From assembly GCF_004217615.1 (NCBI RefSeq), contig NZ_SHLD01000001.1, positions 3,720,001-3,784,000 on the forward strand: DNA of 64,000 bases, written 5' to 3'. Origin of the DNA: Micromonospora kangleipakensis. Lineage in GTDB: Bacteria; Actinomycetota; Actinomycetes; Mycobacteriales; Micromonosporaceae. A program made the position numbers and the translations under genes. Below are positions 60,048 through 64,000 of this stretch, piece by piece. Every line of letters begins with the position of its first letter. The first letter of the stretch is position 1. The notes under the pieces were generated by a model. It was not told the origin of the DNA, made no database searches, and saw nothing but the letters and a program-made list of their open reading frames with translations.

Positions 60048-61808
60048 GTGACTGCTGCCGACGTCAGGGATGCTGACCCGGGCGACGGACGGATCTCCAC
60101 GCCGAGTACCGCACGGGCTTCGGCGCGGTCCGCCGGCGTCCCGGCGGCGTCCACCCTGCCACCGCTGGCCCCGGATCGCGGCGCGGCCACCCCCGACTGG
60201 TCCGAGGTGGTGGAGCACTTCCGCGAGGGACTGATCGTCTGCGACGCCGATGGCGTGGTGCGACACCTCAGCCCGGTCGCGGAGCGGCTCCTGCCGGAGG
60301 TCGTGCCGGGCGAGCTGCTCGCCGCCGCCGGTCTCGCCTCGCTCACGGGCGGCGGACCCGCCGAGTTCACCCACCATGGTCACCGGCTGCGGGTGCGGCA
60401 GGTGCCCCTCTCGGCCGCCCGCTGCTGCTGGTACGTCGAGGACGTCACCGAGAGCGTAAGCCGCGCCGACGCGCTGCTGGCCGAGCGGGCCCGCTCGGCG
60501 TTCCTCGCCGCGGTCGGGGAGAAGCTCGGCAACCCGCTGCACCCGGACCGCGCCGCAGCCGCCGTGGTGCGGCTCGCGGTGCCCACCCTCTCCGACGTCG
60601 CCGTGCTGGTGCTGGCCCCCCGCTCAGGGCGGGCCCGCTGGTGGCGGGCGTCCCGGTCCGACGACGAGGCGCCGGCGGTGGACAGCGGCGTGCTGACCGC
60701 CGCCGACCTGCCCGCGGCGATCGAGGAGGGGCTGGCGGGCATCGAGCCGCACACGCTGGACTGGCTGGTCGAGCAGGCGGTGGAGGCCGGCTGGCTGCCC
60801 GGGATGACCGCCGCCGAGGCGACCGCCCGCGTCGTGCCGCTGCCCGGCCGGGACATGCCGGCCGGGGTGCTGCTCGTCGCCCGGCGCGCCAGCCGGTGGT
60901 ACGACGAGGCCGACGTCCACCTGGTCCGGGCCTTCGCGGCGCGGGCCGGCGCCGCGCTGACCACCGCGGTGCTCTACCGCGACCAGGCCGAGGTCGCCGA
61001 CACCCTCCAGGCCAGCCTGGTGCCGGTGGAGCCGGCCCCGGCGCCCGGAGTGCAGTGGGGCACCGCGTACCGGCCGGCGCAGGCGGGGTTGCGCATCGGC
61101 GGCGACTTCTACGGCTCACACCGGTTGGCCGACGGTGGCTCGGTCTTCTTCCTCGGGGACGTGTCGGGCAAGGGGGTGGAGGCGGCCGTCTTCACCGGCC
61201 AGCTCCGGCAGTGCCTCCAGGCGCTGCACCGGGTGGAGTCGCACCCCGGACGCCTGCTGCGGCTGCTCAACGACGCGCTGCTGGAGACCACCCAGGCGCA
61301 CGGACAGGGGCGGTTCGCCACCATGGTGCTCGGGGTGGTCCGCCCGCACCGGGACGGCAGCCTCAGCCTGATGATGGCCGGCGGCGGGCACCTGCCGCCG
61401 CTGGTGCTGCGCGCCTCCGGCGAGGTCGAGGTGGTGCCGCTGAGCGGGATGCTGATCGGCGTGGTGCCGGATCCCCGGATCGGCGAGGTCACCGTCCGGT
61501 TGGAGCCGGGGGAGACCTGCCTGCTGTACAGCGACGGGGTGACCGAGGCCCGTGGCGGCCGGCGCGGCGACGAGCAGTTCGGCGCCGAGCGGCTGTTCAC
61601 CGCGCTCTCCGGCTGCCACCGGATGCCGGCGCCGGCCCTGGCCGAGCGGATCGAGCAGGTGACCTGCGACTGGCTGGCCCATGGTGACCACGACGACATC
61701 GCGGTGCTCGCCCTGCGGGCGACCGGTCCGGGGGCGCGGACGCCCCGACACCTGCACGCGGTGCCGGCCCCGGCCCGCCCCGACCACTCGAGGGAGACCT
61801 ACGCGTGA
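60048..61808 (+). CDS. GAF-SpoIIE (PP2C-type) protein phosphatase
   Basis: A 586-aa protein. About residues 45-130 form a PAS-like segment (VVEHFREGLIVCDADGVVRH). About 145-300 is a GAF-like domain (AFLAAVGEKLGNPLHPDRAA, VHLVRAFAARAGAALTTAVL). About 335-555 is the SpoIIE/RsbU phosphatase with the metal-binding aspartates in LRIGGDFYGSHRL, VFFLGDVSGKGVEAAVFTGQ, LLYSDGVTEARGG and HGDHDDIAVLALR. It is expected to dephosphorylate STAS proteins. GTG start at 60048. The end overlaps the B12-binding gene (GTGA), so the products are made in a coupled fashion. Confidence 0.92.
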   Translation: MTAADVRDADPGDGRISTPSTARASARSAGVPAASTLPPLAPDRGAATPDWSEVVEHFREGLIVCDADGVVRHLSPVAERLLPEVVPGELLAAAGLASLTGGGPAEFTHHGHRLRVRQVPLSAARCCWYVEDVTESVSRADALLAERARSAFLAAVGEKLGNPLHPDRAAAAVVRLAVPTLSDVAVLVLAPRSGRARWWRASRSDDEAPAVDSGVLTAADLPAAIEEGLAGIEPHTLDWLVEQAVEAGWLPGMTAAEATARVVPLPGRDMPAGVLLVARRASRWYDEADVHLVRAFAARAGAALTTAVLYRDQAEVADTLQASLVPVEPAPAPGVQWGTAYRPAQAGLRIGGDFYGSHRLADGGSVFFLGDVSGKGVEAAVFTGQLRQCLQALHRVESHPGRLLRLLNDALLETTQAHGQGRFATMVLGVVRPHRDGSLSLMMAGGGHLPPLVLRASGEVEVVPLSGMLIGVVPDPRIGEVTVRLEPGETCLLYSDGVTEARGGRRGDEQFGAERLFTALSGCHRMPAPALAERIEQVTCDWLAHGDHDDIAVLALRATGPGARTPRHLHAVPAPARPDHSRETYA

Positions 61809-62851
61809 CCGCCACGACCATCGAGACCGACCCGGCCCACGCCTACCCCGGCTACCTCCAGTCCCTGGAGGAGGCCGACGAGTACGCCGCCGTCGAGGTG
61901 GCGCTGGGGCTGCTCGAGGCCGGGGTGCCGGCGGAGCGGGTGCTGCTCGACCTGGTCGCCCCGGCGCAGGCCGAGGTGGGGGAGCGCTGGGCGCGCAACG
62001 AGTGGAGCGTCGCCCAGGAGCACGCGGCCACGCACATCAGCGAGCGGGTGGTGGCAGCCGTCGCCGGGTACGCCAACCCGCGGCCGACCCGCGGCCGGCT
62101 CGTGGTCGCCTGCCTGGACGGCGAGTGGCACGCGCTGCCGCCCCGTCTGGTGGCCGAGGTGCTGCGCCTCCGGGGCTGGCAGGTCACCTTCCTCGGCGCC
62201 AGCGTCCCCGCCGCGCACCTGGTGTCCTACCTGCACCGGTACGACGCGCACGCGGTCCTGCTGGCCTGCGCGCTGCCGATGCGGCTGCCGCACGCGCACC
62301 GCATGATCGAGGCGTGTCGCCGCTCCGACGTGCCGGTGGTGGTCGGGGGGCGCGGGTTCGGCGACGACGGGCGCTGGGCGCGACGGCTGGGGGTGGCGTG
62401 GGCGCCGGACGCGCCGACCGCCGCCGACCTGGTCGCCGACGAGCGGGCGCTGCGCCGGGTACCGCCGACCCAGCTCGACCACCTCGCCGACGACGAGTAC
62501 GCCAGCCTGGTCAGGCGGCGCGGCGAGCTGATCGACAGCGCGCTGGCGGACCTGCGGGAGCGGGTGCCCGCGGTGCACGACTACACCCCGGCGCAGCTGG
62601 ACTCGACCATCAGCGACCTGGGCTACATCATCGACTTCCTGGCCGCCGCCCTCTACGTCGACGACGCCACCCTCTTCACCGACTTCGTCGGGTGGCTGGT
62701 GACGATCCTGACCAGCCGCGGGGTGCCGGCGGGTGCGGTCGGGCTCACCCTGGAGCATTATGGACAGACGCTGCGGGACTTTCCCCGGGCGGCGCGGTTC
62801 CTCGACGGCGGCCGGGCGCTGGTGAGCGCAGCAGGCCGGCCGCGGCGCTGA
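61805..62851 (+). CDS. Cobalamin-binding protein with CarH-type light-sensor signature
   Basis: A 348-aa protein. Residues about 25-95 are a helical B12-binding cap (B12-binding_2) with W62, nine residues, then E72-H73: exactly the Wx9EH signature of CarH/LitR photoreceptors. About 98-215 is the Rossmann-like B12-binding domain with GEWHALPPRL; H109 is the candidate lower-axial ligand, 36 residues after H73 (35 in CarH). VPVVVGGRGFGDD is the SxL/GG-equivalent end. There is no MerR HTH. A helical C-terminal domain (about 225-340) is of unknown role. Its GTG overlaps the phosphatase stop. Confidence 0.87.
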   Translation: MTATTIETDPAHAYPGYLQSLEEADEYAAVEVALGLLEAGVPAERVLLDLVAPAQAEVGERWARNEWSVAQEHAATHISERVVAAVAGYANPRPTRGRLVVACLDGEWHALPPRLVAEVLRLRGWQVTFLGASVPAAHLVSYLHRYDAHAVLLACALPMRLPHAHRMIEACRRSDVPVVVGGRGFGDDGRWARRLGVAWAPDAPTAADLVADERALRRVPPTQLDHLADDEYASLVRRRGELIDSALADLRERVPAVHDYTPAQLDSTISDLGYIIDFLAAALYVDDATLFTDFVGWLVTILTSRGVPAGAVGLTLEHYGQTLRDFPRAARFLDGGRALVSAAGRPRR

Positions 62852-62938
62852 CCGGTCAGGTACGGGCGTCGGGACGCCTCCTGCTTATACTTGCTGCACT
62901 GCAAGCATTCGCCTGCGGTGGGAGCGAGAGGGACCGCG

Positions 62939-63286
62939 TTGCCGTTCACCGTCACCTACGCCCAGCGGGCCGACGGTCGGGCGTGCCTGCGGCTCGCCGG
63001 TGAGCTCGACATGAGCACCGCCCCCGAGCTGAACGCCGAGATCGACCGGCTCCGCGCCGACGGTGAGCGGTACCTGCTGATCGATCTCACCGAGCTGACC
63101 TTCTGCGACTCGACCGGCATCGCGGCGTTCGTCCGCGGCGACAACCGGGCCTCGGCCGACGGCGGCTGGCTGCGGGTCACCGGGGCCAGCGGGCGGGTGG
63201 AGCGGGTGCTGCAGGTGACCGGGCTCGCCGAGGTCCTGCGCTACGACGCGGACACGCCCGACCCGGCCTCGCCGTCGCGCCCCTGA
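62939..63286 (+). CDS. STAS-domain anti-sigma factor antagonist
   Basis: A 115-aa protein. ACLRLAGELDMSTAPELNAE, LIDLTELTFCDSTGIAAFVR (phosphorylatable Ser in DSTG) and VERVLQVTGLAEVLRYDAD. A TTG start at 62939, preceded by GAGAGGGA, fits the domain boundary; the ATG-initiated frame further upstream has an unlikely N-terminus. It follows the B12-binding gene by 87 bp and is the obvious substrate of the SpoIIE phosphatase. Confidence 0.88.
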   Translation: MPFTVTYAQRADGRACLRLAGELDMSTAPELNAEIDRLRADGERYLLIDLTELTFCDSTGIAAFVRGDNRASADGGWLRVTGASGRVERVLQVTGLAEVLRYDADTPDPASPSRP

Positions 63287-63357
63287 TGGGCTAGATTTCC
63301 CCGCCAGCAGGTGACCGAGAGGTCCCGTTCCGCCACCGAGACGAAGCAGGTAAACCG

Positions 63358-63804
63358 ATGGGTCCAGGCAGCCCGAGCCCCGTTCGTATCCTGGTGGTGG
63401 ACGACGATCCGGGCGACGTCCTGATGATCGAGGAGGCCCTCGAGGACTCCGACGTCGAGAAGGTCATCGACGTGGTCAACGACGGCCAGGAGGCGATGGA
63501 GTTCCTCCGGCGCGAGGGTCGGCACATCGACGCCCGCCGCCCCGACATGATCCTTCTGGACCTGAACATGCCCCGGATGGACGGCCGGCAGGTGCTCGGC
63601 GAGGTGAAGCAGGACGAGGACCTGCGCACCATCCCGATCGTCGTGCTCACCACGTCGAACGCGGACACCGACATCGTCGGCAGCTACACGCTGCAGGCCA
63701 ACGCGTACGTGACGAAGCCGATCGACCTCGACGACTTCAACGACGTGGTGCGGCGCATCGACGAGTTCTTCGGCCGCGTGGTCGTGCTGCCCAAGCGCTC
63801 CTGA
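63358..63804 (+). CDS. Single-domain response regulator, Rcp1-like
   Basis: A 148-aa receiver domain only. The acidic pocket is LVVDDDPGDVLMIEEALEDS; the phosphoacceptor Asp is in MILLDLNMPRMDGRQVLGEV; the switch Thr/Ser is in IVVLTTSNADTDIVGSYTLQ; and the conserved Lys is in AYVTKPIDLDDFNDVVRRID. The GDVLMIEEAL opening and the length are characteristic of the Rcp1/CheY-like regulators that partner phytochromes and other photoreceptor histidine kinases. A kinase gene may be the one starting at 63986. Confidence 0.9.
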   Translation: MGPGSPSPVRILVVDDDPGDVLMIEEALEDSDVEKVIDVVNDGQEAMEFLRREGRHIDARRPDMILLDLNMPRMDGRQVLGEVKQDEDLRTIPIVVLTTSNADTDIVGSYTLQANAYVTKPIDLDDFNDVVRRIDEFFGRVVVLPKRS

Positions 63805-63985
63805 GCGTCGTTCGTCCGGATCGCCGCCGGCTGGGGTGCCGGGGGCGGGGATTGTCCACGCGCGGTCGCCGGTCGTCGACCGCCCTCGGATGCTGAACAT
63901 TTTTCCTGAACCGCCCCGGCGGTCACCGGCAGCACCCAGGATCGGCAGGTGGGGAAGAAACATCAGCTGCCTGGGGGGCGACAGT

Positions 63986-64000
63986 ATGAGGTTCTCCGTC
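63986..64000 (+). CDS. Start of a gene cut by the window end
   Basis: ATG followed by four codons (RFSV), preceded by GGGGGG as a possible ribosome site. In Rcp1-type loci this would often be a phytochrome-like or GAF/PAS histidine kinase, but no sequence is available to judge. The 181 bp before it contain no gene and presumably its promoter. Confidence 0.35.

Overview
The window is high-GC actinobacterial DNA. DUF397/XRE pairs, ECF41 sigma, paired DUF2267/DUF2795 proteins, SpoIIE/STAS modules, IS481 and IS110 elements and tRNA-targeted integration scars all suggest Micromonosporaceae, most likely Micromonospora. This is a judgement from gene families and codon style; no database was searched.

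Layout. 0-9.2 kb is chromosomal: serpin-like, NUDIX, methyltransferase, PemK-like, kinase-fold phosphotransferase, GGDEF, DUF397/XRE regulator pair, LacI regulator with a tandem operator, Ser/Thr kinase. 9.4-28.8 kb is a decayed mobile island. It is bounded by an 18-bp repeat derived from the anticodon arm of tRNA-Val, with an integrase remnant at the left edge. It holds two divergent IS110 transposases, a run of IS481-type units (one carrying an LtrA gene in place of transposase), a 34-nt G run, a second tRNA scar (tRNA-Pro), and many genes broken by small indels. Inside it is a stress-type cluster around an ECF41 (SigJ-like) sigma factor: an SDR, a broken cupin, a small protein, a ferritin-like/double-CDGSH/4Fe-4S fusion protein, and a TMEM175 channel. 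Two of its promoter regions match the ECF41 pattern.

28.8-43.8 kb: a directly repeated 1-kb unit encoding two nearly identical secreted lysozyme-fold proteins flanks an alpha/beta hydrolase, gdhA and a MazG-like gene. Then come pirin, DUF2267, CaiB-type CoA transferase, terC with a yybP-ykoY (Mn) riboswitch and a visible anti-Shine-Dalgarno switch, and a Mo-oxidoreductase/flavin reductase/zinc-ribbon operon. 43.8-59.2 kb: two coupled glycosyltransferases, an MFS pump preceded by a possible leader peptide and hairpin, a GNAT, an S4 ribosomal-protein paralogue coupled to a 53-aa protein, an M28 peptidase whose Tat signal is out of frame, a large membrane protein, a type II NADH dehydrogenase-like gene, an AI-2E permease and others.

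59.2-64 kb is the most interesting intact module: STAS (-), then on + a GAF/SpoIIE phosphatase overlapping a cobalamin-binding protein with the complete CarH-type light-sensor signature but no DNA-binding domain, a second STAS protein, and a phytochrome-partner-type response regulator. I read it as a candidate B12-dependent photosensory input to partner-switching signalling.
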